From Halomonas sp. CH40 (GTDB lineage Bacteria > Pseudomonadota > Gammaproteobacteria > Pseudomonadales > Halomonadaceae): a stretch of 64,000 bases of DNA. A program made the translations under genes and the position numbers. The notes below the pieces were generated by a model. The model searched no databases, was not told the DNA's origin, and saw only the letters and a program-made list of their open reading frames with translations. The stretch covers positions 3,410,001 to 3,474,000 of the forward strand of contig CP112982.1 in NCBI GenBank assembly GCA_041875495.1, written 5' to 3'. The stretch's first letter is position 1, and each line of letters begins with the position of its first letter. Below, in pieces: positions 8,343-17,573 of the stretch.

Positions 8343-9145
8343 TGTGCCTTTTGATGCCATTCACCTTCAGGAAGCGTCCCCCCAACACACCGCCTTGTTC
8401 AAGCTTGCTGGATAGCCTGAACGAAGCCGTACTGGTCGTAAATGACAACAGTGAAATCTTGTTTGCCAACCGTAGCTGGCAGCATTTGATTGGCGCCGAC
8501 AGTGAGGCTACACCGTCCCACCTGCTGGAGTATGTTCACCCTGCTGACCGAGATGTCTGGCAACAGGTGTGCTGTCAGGTAAATCGTCAGGAAAGTCCCG
8601 CACCGTTATGGTTGAGAGTGATGGGGGCCGGCCATGAGCTACGCTGGTGTGAGTTACGCGCCCAACCCCTCGGGGTTGGCTCTGCCTGGCCTGCCAGCTT
8701 ATCCCTCTGTGATATTACGCCTCAGGTACAACGTAATCAGGTTCTCTCTGCTAGCCATCGCAGCCTGTCGCAACTGGTGAATGGACTTCCTGTGATGGTT
8801 TATCGAGCCCGTAACAATCGCCGCTGGACCATGGAATACGTTAGTGACGGTTGCTACGGATTGACCGGCTACACGGCCGAAACGCTGCTTAACCATTCCC
8901 TGATCAGCTACGGAGACATGATCCACCCCCAGGATGCCGACCAGGTCTGGGAAGAAGTTCAGGATGCCTTGCGTGAACACCGCAGCTTTGAGCTGGATTA
9001 TCGTATTCAGTGCGCCGATGGACATCTGCTTCGTGTGAACGAAAAGGGACATGGCGTTTACTCACATAACGCCGCTGTGCTTGGCGTCGAAGGCGTTATC
9101 ATCGCCTTTGACGCCGACCCATCGACCTCTCATACCGATAGATAA
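8339..9145 (+). CDS. Stand-alone double-PAS protein
   Basis: The 268-residue protein holds two PAS-like modules, about residues 22-130 (LDSLNEAVLVVNDNSEILFA) and 145-262 (GLPVMVYRARNNRRWTMEYV, with a PAC-like segment FELDYRIQCADGHLLRVNE), joined by a short linker. There is no kinase, cyclase, phosphodiesterase or DNA-binding output domain and no membrane span. It overlaps the response-regulator gene by 4 bp. It may be a separate ligand-binding input for the kinase, which lacks a recognisable sensor domain. That is inference from operon structure. Confidence 0.85.
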   Translation: MMCLLMPFTFRKRPPNTPPCSSLLDSLNEAVLVVNDNSEILFANRSWQHLIGADSEATPSHLLEYVHPADRDVWQQVCCQVNRQESPAPLWLRVMGAGHELRWCELRAQPLGVGSAWPASLSLCDITPQVQRNQVLSASHRSLSQLVNGLPVMVYRARNNRRWTMEYVSDGCYGLTGYTAETLLNHSLISYGDMIHPQDADQVWEEVQDALREHRSFELDYRIQCADGHLLRVNEKGHGVYSHNAAVLGVEGVIIAFDADPSTSHTDR

Positions 9146-9284
9146 CTCTTTTTGACTACCCTCTCTGAGTAATTTTGTTGTCTGTGCCGATCCACTAGGT
9201 TGGTAGTGAGCGAGCGAGAGGTTTTCTCGCCTCCTATCACGACATTTCGTTCAAATCTGTCAGGACACGTACAGGAAACTAGCT

Positions 9285-10667
9285 ATGAAAAAGCGTATCG
9301 CAATCATCGGCGCCGGCCCAAGCGGTCTGGCACAGCTTAGAGCCTTTCAATCGGCACATGAAAAGGGCGGAGAGCCACAGGAGCTGGTCTGTTTTGAGAA
9401 ACAGTCTGACTGGGGTGGGCTTTGGAACTACACTTGGCGCACCGGCCTTGATGAAAACGGTGAGCCGGTTCACGGCAGTATGTACCGATACCTTTGGTCC
9501 AACGGGCCGAAAGAATGCCTGGAGTTCGCCGACTACTCTTTTGAAGAGCATTTTGGTCGTCCTATTGCCTCTTATCCGCCACGGGCTGTGCTCTGGGATT
9601 ATATAAAAGGCCGCGTTGAGAAAGCCGGTGTTCGTAAGTTCATCCGCTTCAATTGTCCAGTGCGCCACATCAGCTACGACGAGGCCAACGGGACTTTTAC
9701 CGTCATTGCCCACGACCACACTACGGATACGCTCAGCACTGAGACATTCGATCATGTCATCGTCGCTTCCGGGCATTTCTCTACCCCTAACGTGCCGGAA
9801 TTCGAAGGTTTCGAAAATTTTGGCGGACGCATTCTCCATGCCCATGATTTTCGCGATGCGTTGGAGTTCAAAGACAAGGATCTGTTACTGGTGGGCAGTA
9901 GCTATTCTGCCGAAGATATTGGCTCTCAGTGCTACAAATATGGTGCTCGAACGATCACCACCAGTTACCGCTCTCGACCTATGGGCTTCAAGTGGCCTGA
10001 TAACTGGGAAGAAAAACCACTACTATTGCGAGTAGATCGCGATAGAGCATACTTTGCGGACGGCACCTCAAAACCTATCGACGCTATTATCCTGTGTACC
10101 GGTTACTTGCACCACTTCCCCTTCCTTGAAGAGTCACTGCGCTTGAAAACCAGCAATCGTATGTGGCCGCTGGATCTTTACAAAGGCGTTGCCTGGGAGC
10201 ACAACCCCAAGCTGTTCTACCTAGGCATGCAAGATCAGTTTTATACCTTTAATATGTTTGATGCACAGGCCTGGTACGTACGCGACATCATTCTTGGGCG
10301 TATTCCGCTGCCAAGCCAAAATGAAATGCGCAGCGATAGTGCCGCTTGGCGAGCACGCGAGGAAACACTGGAAAGCGATGAAGACATGATTGTTTTCCAG
10401 GGGGATTACGTGAAGTCCCTGATTGATGAAACCGACTATCCCAGCTTTGACATTGACGGCGTTAACAAGACGTTTCTGGAATGGGAGCATCACAAGCATG
10501 ATGACATCATGGCCTTCCGTAACCACTCCTACCGCTCCTTGATGACAGGCACCATGGCACCTTCCCACCACACGCCCTGGTTACACGCGATGGACGACTC
10601 ATTGGAGGCCTATCTGGCCACGCATGACGATGCCACCACCGCCCAAGCGGATGCAATGGAAACCTGA
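9285..10667 (+). CDS. tmm: Trimethylamine monooxygenase
   Basis: This 460-residue flavin-containing monooxygenase has the FAD motif GAGPSG at residues 8-13, the FMO-type segment [13 protein letters not shown], the NADPH motif [10 protein letters not shown] and a late [10 protein letters not shown] motif. These, the length and the start [15 protein letters not shown] fit bacterial Tmm, which oxidises trimethylamine to TMAO with NADPH and O2. Tmm-like FMOs may also act on dimethylsulfide. An AGGA site precedes ATG 9285. The neighbouring tdm consumes the product, which supports the call. A stand-alone FMO of other specificity is the main alternative. Confidence 0.88.
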   Translation: MKKRIAIIGAGPSGLAQLRAFQSAHEKGGEPQELVCFEKQSDWGGLWNYTWRTGLDENGEPVHGSMYRYLWSNGPKECLEFADYSFEEHFGRPIASYPPRAVLWDYIKGRVEKAGVRKFIRFNCPVRHISYDEANGTFTVIAHDHTTDTLSTETFDHVIVASGHFSTPNVPEFEGFENFGGRILHAHDFRDALEFKDKDLLLVGSSYSAEDIGSQCYKYGARTITTSYRSRPMGFKWPDNWEEKPLLLRVDRDRAYFADGTSKPIDAIILCTGYLHHFPFLEESLRLKTSNRMWPLDLYKGVAWEHNPKLFYLGMQDQFYTFNMFDAQAWYVRDIILGRIPLPSQNEMRSDSAAWRAREETLESDEDMIVFQGDYVKSLIDETDYPSFDIDGVNKTFLEWEHHKHDDIMAFRNHSYRSLMTGTMAPSHHTPWLHAMDDSLEAYLATHDDATTAQADAMET

Positions 10668-10687
10668 CAGTAAGCGTATAAAAGCAA

Positions 10688-10717
10688 CCGGCAGCTGGCC
10701 CATGGGGCAGCTGCCGG
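10688..10717. terminator. Hairpin between convergent tmm and fdsD
   Basis: A perfect 10-bp GC-rich stem (10688-10697 with 10708-10717) lies 20 bp past the tmm stop. It has no clear T-tract on either strand, so it may be a bidirectional barrier or a Rho-linked site. Confidence 0.5.
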
Positions 10718-10793
10718 AAGTCTGACGAACTGTCTGTCTTTATTAACTTGGCTCTCGCGCCTGCCTGTTTGCTCTCAACGTTCACCCTACCCT

Positions 10794-11054
10794 TCAGGCT
10801 TTTCCTTTTATCTCGTCTTCAAGCACCGGCGAGAGGCTTGTCTCAATGGCCTCAAGCACTTCCGGCAGCATGACCTCCTTATAGCGCAGCAGATCCGCAA
10901 CGGTTTCCGGCAGCTCGGCCAGGCCGTTCGCCTTGTAGACGCAGGCAGCGATTTCGGCTAAGTCAGCGGGGCTGGCGTCCACCGGCGGCACCAGCCCAAT
11001 ACTGATCAGGCGCTGGCGAAAATCTTCGCCATCCACCAGCTCAGTGATCATCAT
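10794..11054 (-). CDS. fdsD: Formate dehydrogenase delta subunit
   Basis: This 86-residue cytosolic protein matches FdsD, a small subunit of NAD-dependent molybdenum formate dehydrogenases needed for assembly or stability. It is the last gene of fdsGB-fdsA-fdsD and overlaps the fdsA stop codon by 4 bp (ATGA). No fdsC/fdhD chaperone gene is present in the window, so that function must be encoded elsewhere. Confidence 0.85.
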   Translation of the reverse strand: MMITELVDGEDFRQRLISIGLVPPVDASPADLAEIAACVYKANGLAELPETVADLLRYKEVMLPEVLEAIETSLSPVLEDEIKGKA

Positions 11055-13885
11055 GAGGTGACCTCCTCTTTTTCGACGGCGGCCAGGCGGCAGGCGGCGT
11101 ATTTGAACTCGGGGATCTTGCCGTCCGGGTCCAGCGCGGGGTTGGTCAGCAGGTTGGCGGCCGCTTCGGCATAGGCGAAGGGTATAAATACCATGCCATC
11201 CGGCATGCCCGGGTCAACCCGTACGGCCAGTGTGATACGGCCACGCCGAGTGGTGATGGTCAGGCGGTCTCCCGGCGCCAACTTCAGCCGCTGCATTTCA
11301 TTGATGGAAAGGCTGGCCACGGCTTCAGGCTCCAGCTCATCCAGCACCTTGGCACGCCGGGTCATCGAGCCGGTGTGCCAGTGCTCCAGCTGACGGCCGG
11401 TGGTGAGCACCGTTGGGTAGTCATCATCCACCGGTTCATCCGGCGGAATGGGACGGGTGGCGGCGAACTTGGCCTTGCCGCCTTCGCGGGGGAAGGCATC
11501 GCCAAAGACGACGTCCTGGCCGGGGGCGTCGTCACTCGGGCAGGGGTAGGTCACCGACTGTTCGCGTTCCAGGCGTTCCCAGCTGATATGGTCCAGCGAG
11601 GCCATGCCCTGCTTCATTTCCGCAAACACCTCGCTGGGGTGCTGGTAGTGCCAGCCCAGGCCGAAGCGGTTGGCCAGCTGCTGGATGATCCACCAGTCCG
11701 GGCGGGCATCGCCGGGCAGCGGCATGGCCGCACGGCCCAGCTGCACCTGACGGTTGGTGTTGGTCACGCTGCCGTCTTTCTCGGGCCAGGCCGAAGCCGG
11801 CAGAATCACGTCGGCGAACTGGGCGGTTTCGGTCACGAACAGGTCCTGCACCACCAGATGCTCCAGCTTGCCGAGCGCCTCACGGGCGTGGGTGAGATCG
11901 GGGTCAGACATGGCCGGGTTTTCACCCAGGATATACATGCCGCGAATGGTGCCGTCATGAATGGCATCCATGATCTCGACCACGGTCAGGCCGGGCTGAT
12001 TATCCAGCGGCGTATTCCACAGCTCCTCGAAGGCGGAGCGCAGTTGATCATCGCCGACCGGTTGATAGTCAGGCATCACCATGGGGATCATACCCGCATC
12101 TGAGGCGCCCTGAACGTTGTTCTGGCCACGCAGCGGGTGCAGGCCGGTGCCAGGCCGCCCGGTATGGCCACAGGCCAGGGCCAGCGAGATCAGGCAGCGG
12201 GCGTTGTCGGTGCCGTGGGTATGCTGGGAGATGCCCATGCCCCAGAAGATCATGGCGCGCTCGGCATTGGCATACAGGCGCGCCACCTCGCGAAGGGTCT
12301 CGGCGTCTACGCCACACTGCTCGCTCATGGCCTCTGGGGTCATGTCGACCACATGAGTCTTGAGGGCCTCGAAGCCTTCGGTATGCTCGGTGATATAGGT
12401 CTCATCAAAGAGACCTTCAGTGACGATGACATTGAGTAGCGCATTGAACAGCGCCACGTCAGAACCGGGTTTAAAGCGCACGCTCAGGTGGGCGTAGGCA
12501 TCCAGCGCCTGGCCCCGCGGGTCGATAATGATGAACCGGGTGCCGCGCTTGGCGGCCTGTTTGAAGAAGGTGGCCGCGACCGGATGGTTTACCGCCGGGT
12601 TGCAGCCGGTGAGAATCACCACATCGGCGTTGGCCGCCTGCATAAAGGACGCGGTAACCGCACCGGAGCCCAGGCATTCCATCAGCGCCGCCACTGAACT
12701 TGCGTGGCACAGCCTTGTGCAGTGATCGACGTTATTGGTGCCAAAGCCGGTGCGGATCAGCTTCTGGAACAACCAGGCTTCTTCGTTGGAGCATTTGGCG
12801 CTACCGAAACCGGCCAGCGCCTGCGGCCCTTGTCCTTTTTTCAGGTTGATCAGGCCGGTGGCGGCAAATTCCAGCGCTTCTTCCCAGCTGGCCTCACGGA
12901 AGTGAGTCAGCGGCTGGGCGGGGTCGAAGTCCGGATCAAGCCCCTTGGCCACACCCTCACGGCGGATCAGCGGGGTGGTCAGGCGTGACGGATGGCGTGG
13001 GTAGTCAAACCCAAAGCGACCTTTCACGCACAGGCGATTATGGTTGGACGGCCCGTTGCGGCCTTCCACATAGACAATCTCGTCGTTCTTGAGGTGGTAG
13101 GTCAGCTGGCAGCCGACGCCGCAATAGGGGCAGACGGAGTCGACCTGTTTATCGGTCGCGGCACTGTCCCCCACGCCGTGTTCGTCAACCAGAGTGGCGG
13201 GCATCAGGGCCCCGGTCGGGCAGGCCTGCACGCATTCGCCACAGGCCACACAGGTGCTGTCGCCCATGGGGTCATCAAAGTCGAAAACGATTTTTGAGGC
13301 ACTGCCACGATGGGCCAGCCCGATGACGTCGTTGACCTGCACTTCACGGCAGGCGCGTACACACAGGTTGCATTCAATGCAGGCGTCGAGGTTGACCGCC
13401 ATGGCACTGTGCGAGCGGTCTTTGACGACGGCGCTTTCGCGCTCGGCCACATGGTGCACGGTGGGCGTAGTTCGTTCGCTGCGCTTGGGTAAGCGCTGAC
13501 TTACCTCACCGACATCAATCGCCAGTTGATCGGCCATGGCCCAGAAATGGCTGGAGGCGTCCGGACTCTGCTCCCGGGGCGGTTGATCCACGGCGAGCAT
13601 TTCCAGCACGCCTTCGCGGGCCACCCGCGAGCGTTCAGAGGTGGCACTATGCACCACCATGCCGGGCTTGGCCTCACGCAGGCAGCTGGCGACCAGGGCG
13701 CGTTCGCCTTGCACCTCGACCATGCAGGCGCGGCAGTTGCCGTCGGCGCGGTAGCCCTCGGCATCCTTGAAGCACAGGTGCGGAATGGTTTCTCCGGCGC
13801 GCTTGGCAACCTGCCAGAGGGTGTCGCCGGGGTAAGCCGTCACGGCTGCACCATCCAGCGTGAGGGTAAAGGTCTCTTGGTTCAT
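11051..13885 (-). CDS. fdsA: NAD-dependent formate dehydrogenase alpha (catalytic) subunit
   Basis: The 944-residue protein starts with a [2Fe-2S] plant-type ferredoxin domain (CFKDAEGYRADGNCRACMVE), then 4Fe-4S motifs (CIECNLCVRACR, CVACGECVQACPTG), the proximal cluster motif CPYCGVGCQL, and the molybdopterin-guanine-dinucleotide domains. The metal ligand appears to be a cysteine (HCTRLCHASS), not selenocysteine. I start it at ATG 13885, which has AAGGAG 6 nt upstream; the frame is open further upstream but without support. It oxidises formate to CO2. Formate here would come from PurU, so this is the terminal step of methyl-group oxidation. Confidence 0.93.
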   Translation of the reverse strand: MNQETFTLTLDGAAVTAYPGDTLWQVAKRAGETIPHLCFKDAEGYRADGNCRACMVEVQGERALVASCLREAKPGMVVHSATSERSRVAREGVLEMLAVDQPPREQSPDASSHFWAMADQLAIDVGEVSQRLPKRSERTTPTVHHVAERESAVVKDRSHSAMAVNLDACIECNLCVRACREVQVNDVIGLAHRGSASKIVFDFDDPMGDSTCVACGECVQACPTGALMPATLVDEHGVGDSAATDKQVDSVCPYCGVGCQLTYHLKNDEIVYVEGRNGPSNHNRLCVKGRFGFDYPRHPSRLTTPLIRREGVAKGLDPDFDPAQPLTHFREASWEEALEFAATGLINLKKGQGPQALAGFGSAKCSNEEAWLFQKLIRTGFGTNNVDHCTRLCHASSVAALMECLGSGAVTASFMQAANADVVILTGCNPAVNHPVAATFFKQAAKRGTRFIIIDPRGQALDAYAHLSVRFKPGSDVALFNALLNVIVTEGLFDETYITEHTEGFEALKTHVVDMTPEAMSEQCGVDAETLREVARLYANAERAMIFWGMGISQHTHGTDNARCLISLALACGHTGRPGTGLHPLRGQNNVQGASDAGMIPMVMPDYQPVGDDQLRSAFEELWNTPLDNQPGLTVVEIMDAIHDGTIRGMYILGENPAMSDPDLTHAREALGKLEHLVVQDLFVTETAQFADVILPASAWPEKDGSVTNTNRQVQLGRAAMPLPGDARPDWWIIQQLANRFGLGWHYQHPSEVFAEMKQGMASLDHISWERLEREQSVTYPCPSDDAPGQDVVFGDAFPREGGKAKFAATRPIPPDEPVDDDYPTVLTTGRQLEHWHTGSMTRRAKVLDELEPEAVASLSINEMQRLKLAPGDRLTITTRRGRITLAVRVDPGMPDGMVFIPFAYAEAAANLLTNPALDPDGKIPEFKYAACRLAAVEKEEVTS

Positions 13886-13895
13886 CAGGTGCTCC

Positions 13896-15638
13896 TTACC
13901 CTTTGATAATGACGTTCTGGGCGGCGAGCTCAGTGCGGAAATCGCGCAGCAGGCCCAGCACTGGATTGGGGGCGGCTTGCCCCAGGCCGCAGATGGACGC
14001 ATCCATCATCACCTGGGAAAGCCGTTCCAGCGTGTCGACATCCCAGGTACTGCGTTCCAGCAGGGTGAGCATTTTCTCGGTACCCACGCGACAGGGCGTA
14101 CACTGGCCACAGGATTCATCGGCGAAAAAGCCCAGCAGATTGGTCGCCACATTACGCAGGCTGTCCTGATCGGAGAGCACTACCACCGCCGCCGAGCCGA
14201 TAAAACAGCCGTGCTCCTGCAGGGTGTCGAAATCCAGCGGAATATCCGCCTTGCTGGCAGGCAGAATACCGCCCGAGGCACCGCCAGGCAGATACCCGGC
14301 CAGGGTGTGGCCGTTCTGCATGCCACCGGCGTATTCGTTAATCAGTTCGTTCAGGGTGATGCCGGCCGGGGCCAGATGCACGCCGGGCTTGTTCACCCGG
14401 CCAGAGACCGAAAAGCTGCGCAGGCCGCTGCGCCCATGGCGGCCGTGACTGGCAAACCATTCGGCACCCTGGGCATAAATGGCCGGAATCCAGTAGACGG
14501 TTTCGACGTTATTGACCAAGGTCGGGCGGTCAAATAATCCACGCTGGGCCACAAACGGCGGCCGATGGCGAGGCTTGCCGGGCTTGCCTTCCAGCGATTC
14601 GATCATCGCCGACTCTTCCCCGCAGATATAGGCGCCTGCTCCACGGCGCACCACGATATAGCCCGGCGCCACCAGCCCGGCGGCTTCCAGCTCCGCAATG
14701 GCCTGATGCAACACCGTATGCAGCGCTGGGTATTCATCACGCAAGTAGATGTACAGAGCGTCTGCTTCCACCGCCCAGGCGCTGATCAGGGCGCCTTCGA
14801 GAAACTGATGGGGGGCGCGCTCCAGGTAATAACGGTCCTTGAAGGTGCCCGGCTCGCCTTCATCGGCGTTGATGGCGCAATAGCGCGGCCCGGCCTCGGC
14901 GCGGACGAAAAACCATTTTTTAAAGGTCGGGAAACCCGCGCCCCCCAGCCCGCGCAGCTTGGCCTTTTCCAGGGTGTCCATCAGGCTTTCAACACTCATC
15001 TCCCCCGCCCGGCAGGCGTTGAGCAGGGCGTAACCACCGGTTTGCCGGTACGCGTCAAAGCGTGGCCAGTCCAAGGGTTCAGGGTGAGTGTGATCGGCAG
15101 CGATGGCCGCCTGAACGCGCTCAACACTGGCATGGCCCAGATGGTAATGGCCCACTTCCACCACAGGCGCTGTATCACAGCGGCCCATGCAGGGGGCGCG
15201 CAGCACGCGCACCTCGGCGGGGTCGGTGCCTGCCGCAAGTGCATTGCGCAAGGCATCAGCACCGGCCAGCTGGCAGGACAGGGAATCACATACCCGCAGC
15301 GTCAGCGCCGGGGGCGGCGATTGATCGTCGTGGATGACATCAAAGTGGGCGTAGAAGGTGGCGGTTTCATATACCTCGGCCATGGGCAGGTTCATATAGC
15401 TGGCCAGCGCCCGTAGATGGGTCAGCGGCAAGTGGCCAAGGGCATCCTGAATCACGTGCAGATGTTCGATCAACAGATCACGTTGGCGCCGCTGCGGCTG
15501 CTCGCGTTCATCACCGAGCAGTTGACGCAAGGCATCCAGGGCGTCCGGGGCAAGTGAGCGGCCACGTGGCTTGCCGCGGGCTTTACCACGAAAGGGCGGG
15601 AAATGGGTTGGTTGCTGCGGGGCCATACTGTCAGTCAC
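13896..15638 (-). CDS. fdsB: Formate dehydrogenase fused gamma-beta subunit (NuoE-NuoF-like)
   Basis: The 580-residue protein fuses a NuoE-like thioredoxin-fold [2Fe-2S] domain (about residues 30-175, cysteines in RVCDSLSCQLAG and RAPCMGRCD) to a NuoF-like domain (about 190-575). The NuoF part shows the FMN/NADH-binding segments RGLGGAGFPTFKKW and INADEGEPGTFKDR, and the 4Fe-4S motif ESCGQCTPCRVG. FdsG and FdsB are separate proteins in Cupriavidus and Rhodobacter; here they are one chain. It passes electrons from FdsA to NAD+. Translation probably starts at GTG 15638, with AAAGG upstream. The gap to fdsA is 10 bp. Confidence 0.9.
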   Translation of the reverse strand: MTDSMAPQQPTHFPPFRGKARGKPRGRSLAPDALDALRQLLGDEREQPQRRQRDLLIEHLHVIQDALGHLPLTHLRALASYMNLPMAEVYETATFYAHFDVIHDDQSPPPALTLRVCDSLSCQLAGADALRNALAAGTDPAEVRVLRAPCMGRCDTAPVVEVGHYHLGHASVERVQAAIAADHTHPEPLDWPRFDAYRQTGGYALLNACRAGEMSVESLMDTLEKAKLRGLGGAGFPTFKKWFFVRAEAGPRYCAINADEGEPGTFKDRYYLERAPHQFLEGALISAWAVEADALYIYLRDEYPALHTVLHQAIAELEAAGLVAPGYIVVRRGAGAYICGEESAMIESLEGKPGKPRHRPPFVAQRGLFDRPTLVNNVETVYWIPAIYAQGAEWFASHGRHGRSGLRSFSVSGRVNKPGVHLAPAGITLNELINEYAGGMQNGHTLAGYLPGGASGGILPASKADIPLDFDTLQEHGCFIGSAAVVVLSDQDSLRNVATNLLGFFADESCGQCTPCRVGTEKMLTLLERSTWDVDTLERLSQVMMDASICGLGQAAPNPVLGLLRDFRTELAAQNVIIKG

Positions 15639-15794
15639 TTCGTTTCACCTTTCGTAGGCATGTCGGGGCAGAGCACCGTAGGGATAATCCGTAGATTTTC
15701 GAGCAAAAACAGCGGTGCCGACGGGCGACCCCACTGTTTTGTACACGGATTTCTGTTGGAATAAGCAGGAAACGCAAGCCTCGCTAAAAAGGAG

Positions 15795-16133
15795 CTATAA
15801 CGCCGCCTCGTCAGTTTCACCACTGCGTATGCGTATAACATTGGAAAGTGGATAGACGAATATTTTTCCATCTCCAATACGACCAGAGTATGCGGCTGTT
15901 TTAATCGCTTCGATCACTGTGTCGATCTGGGAATCACAGGCTCCCACTTCGACTTTCATCTTGTTCACAAAGTCCACAGTGTACTCCGCCCCCCTGTAAA
16001 GCTCGGTATGCCCCTTCTGCCTTCCAAACCCTTTAACCTCAGTCACAGTGAGCCCTTGAACATTGATATCAGATAACGCTTCTCTGACATCTTCAAGCCT
16101 ATGGGGTTGAATAATAGCTGCGATCATATGCAT
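15795..16133 (-). CDS. glnK: PII signal protein (GlnK type)
   Basis: The 112-residue protein is a canonical PII: the T-loop GHTELYRGAEY places the uridylylation tyrosine at residue 51 when counting from ATG 16133, which confirms that start. The C-terminal signature is at GRIGDGKIFVYPL. PII trimers sense ATP/ADP and 2-oxoglutarate and block Amt channels when nitrogen is ample. The gene follows amt2 by 84 bp, reversing the common glnK-amtB order, and lies between the dimethylamine monooxygenase and formate dehydrogenase genes on one strand. Confidence 0.96.
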   Translation of the reverse strand: MHMIAAIIQPHRLEDVREALSDINVQGLTVTEVKGFGRQKGHTELYRGAEYTVDFVNKMKVEVGACDSQIDTVIEAIKTAAYSGRIGDGKIFVYPLSNVIRIRSGETDEAAL

Positions 16134-16217
16134 GGTATGGCCTCTAGGTTTTCATCATCAGTTCACGAAAAGCCAAGACCCGTGTTTATCTAATGGGCCT
16201 TGGCCTCGGAGAATCAT

Positions 16218-17549
16218 TTAACGTTGAACAGGTTTCCGGCTGGCCAGCAGGCCGTCGGCCGCTGCACTGCTCCGCTGGGGGGTGCCATCCATGTCCGATG
16301 TATTGGCCGAAACGAACTCAGGGTAGGCGTGCATACCGCATTCGTGGGCATCCATGCCCTCAAACTCGTCCTGCTCGCTGACACGCAGCCCCATTACGGC
16401 ACGTATAATGAAAAGCACCACCAGACTGGCACCGAACATCCAAGCGAAAATAATCACGGTGCCGAGCAGCTGGATGCCTAGCGTGGCGTCAGGGTTAGTG
16501 AATACAACGGCGACAATCCCCCAGATACCCGCACTGCCATGTACCGAAATGGCACCCACGGGGTCGTCGATCCTGAGGCGGTCCAGCCCGAGTACAGAGA
16601 GCACGACCACCACACCACCGATCGCACCGACCAGCATGGCCATTCCCGGCCCAGGCAGAAGCGGCTCAGCCGTAATGGACACCAACCCGGCCAGCGCGCC
16701 GTTCATGACCATCGTCATATCGGTCTTGCCGAACAAGGCACGGTACAGCAGAGCGGCCGCTACCATGCCCGAGGCTGCGGCAGTATTGGTATTGACGAAA
16801 ATACGTGCCACTGCATTGGCATCATCCAGGCTGGCAATTTTCAGCATCGAGCCGCCATTGAACCCGAACCAGCCCATCCAGAGAATAAACATGCCAAGCA
16901 TGGCAATCGGCAGATTGGCGCCCGGAATGGCTCGTACCTCACCATTGGGACCGAAACGGCCTTTACGTGCGCCAACCATCAATACAGCGGCCAGTGCTGC
17001 GGCACCGCCTGCCATATGCACCACAACGGAGCCGGCAAAATCCTGGAAGCCCATTTCATCCAGGAAGCCACCGCCCCATTTCCAGAACCCGTTCACGGGG
17101 TAAATCACTCCGACCATGAAGACCGCAAACACCAGGAAAGGCCACAGTTTCATACGCTCGGCAATTGCCCCGGAAACAATCGACATGGTGGCAGCGGCAA
17201 ATACCGCCTGGAAAATAAAGTCAGCCATGGAAGAGTAATAAGGTGAGCCTTCTCCCGCCGAAATATCGGCCATGCTGTTATCACTGCCCAGCATGAAATC
17301 CAACCCGGGAATAAAGCTGCTGACTGGGTTGGCGGGATACATCAGGTTGTAGCCAACCACCAGATAAACCAGGCACGCAACGGAGTACAGCATCGCGTTT
17401 TTGGTCAGTATCTCGACCGTGTTCTTTGACCGGACCAACCCTGATTCAAGCATGGCAAAACCACAGGCCATGAACATGACAAAGGCGGTACAGACTAGAA
17501 AATAGAAGGTATCGAGCGCATAACTCAGCTCTAGCGTTATCTCGTTCAT
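16218..17549 (-). CDS. amt: Ammonium transporter (Amt), second copy
   Basis: This 443-residue channel carries the pore histidines in SVVVHMAGG and AISVHGSAGIWG and the C-terminal tail typical of Amt proteins regulated by PII. It differs substantially from the first Amt at 2058-3410, so this is not a recent duplication. A GAGAGGA site precedes ATG 17549. It is only 24 bp from the end of dmmA and is followed by glnK. It therefore appears to be expressed with the dimethylamine monooxygenase, recovering ammonium or methylammonium during amine breakdown (inference). Confidence 0.94.
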   Translation of the reverse strand: MNEITLELSYALDTFYFLVCTAFVMFMACGFAMLESGLVRSKNTVEILTKNAMLYSVACLVYLVVGYNLMYPANPVSSFIPGLDFMLGSDNSMADISAGEGSPYYSSMADFIFQAVFAAATMSIVSGAIAERMKLWPFLVFAVFMVGVIYPVNGFWKWGGGFLDEMGFQDFAGSVVVHMAGGAAALAAVLMVGARKGRFGPNGEVRAIPGANLPIAMLGMFILWMGWFGFNGGSMLKIASLDDANAVARIFVNTNTAAASGMVAAALLYRALFGKTDMTMVMNGALAGLVSITAEPLLPGPGMAMLVGAIGGVVVVLSVLGLDRLRIDDPVGAISVHGSAGIWGIVAVVFTNPDATLGIQLLGTVIIFAWMFGASLVVLFIIRAVMGLRVSEQDEFEGMDAHECGMHAYPEFVSANTSDMDGTPQRSSAAADGLLASRKPVQR

Positions 17550-17573
17550 GAGTGTCCTCTCGGCTAGCAGGTT

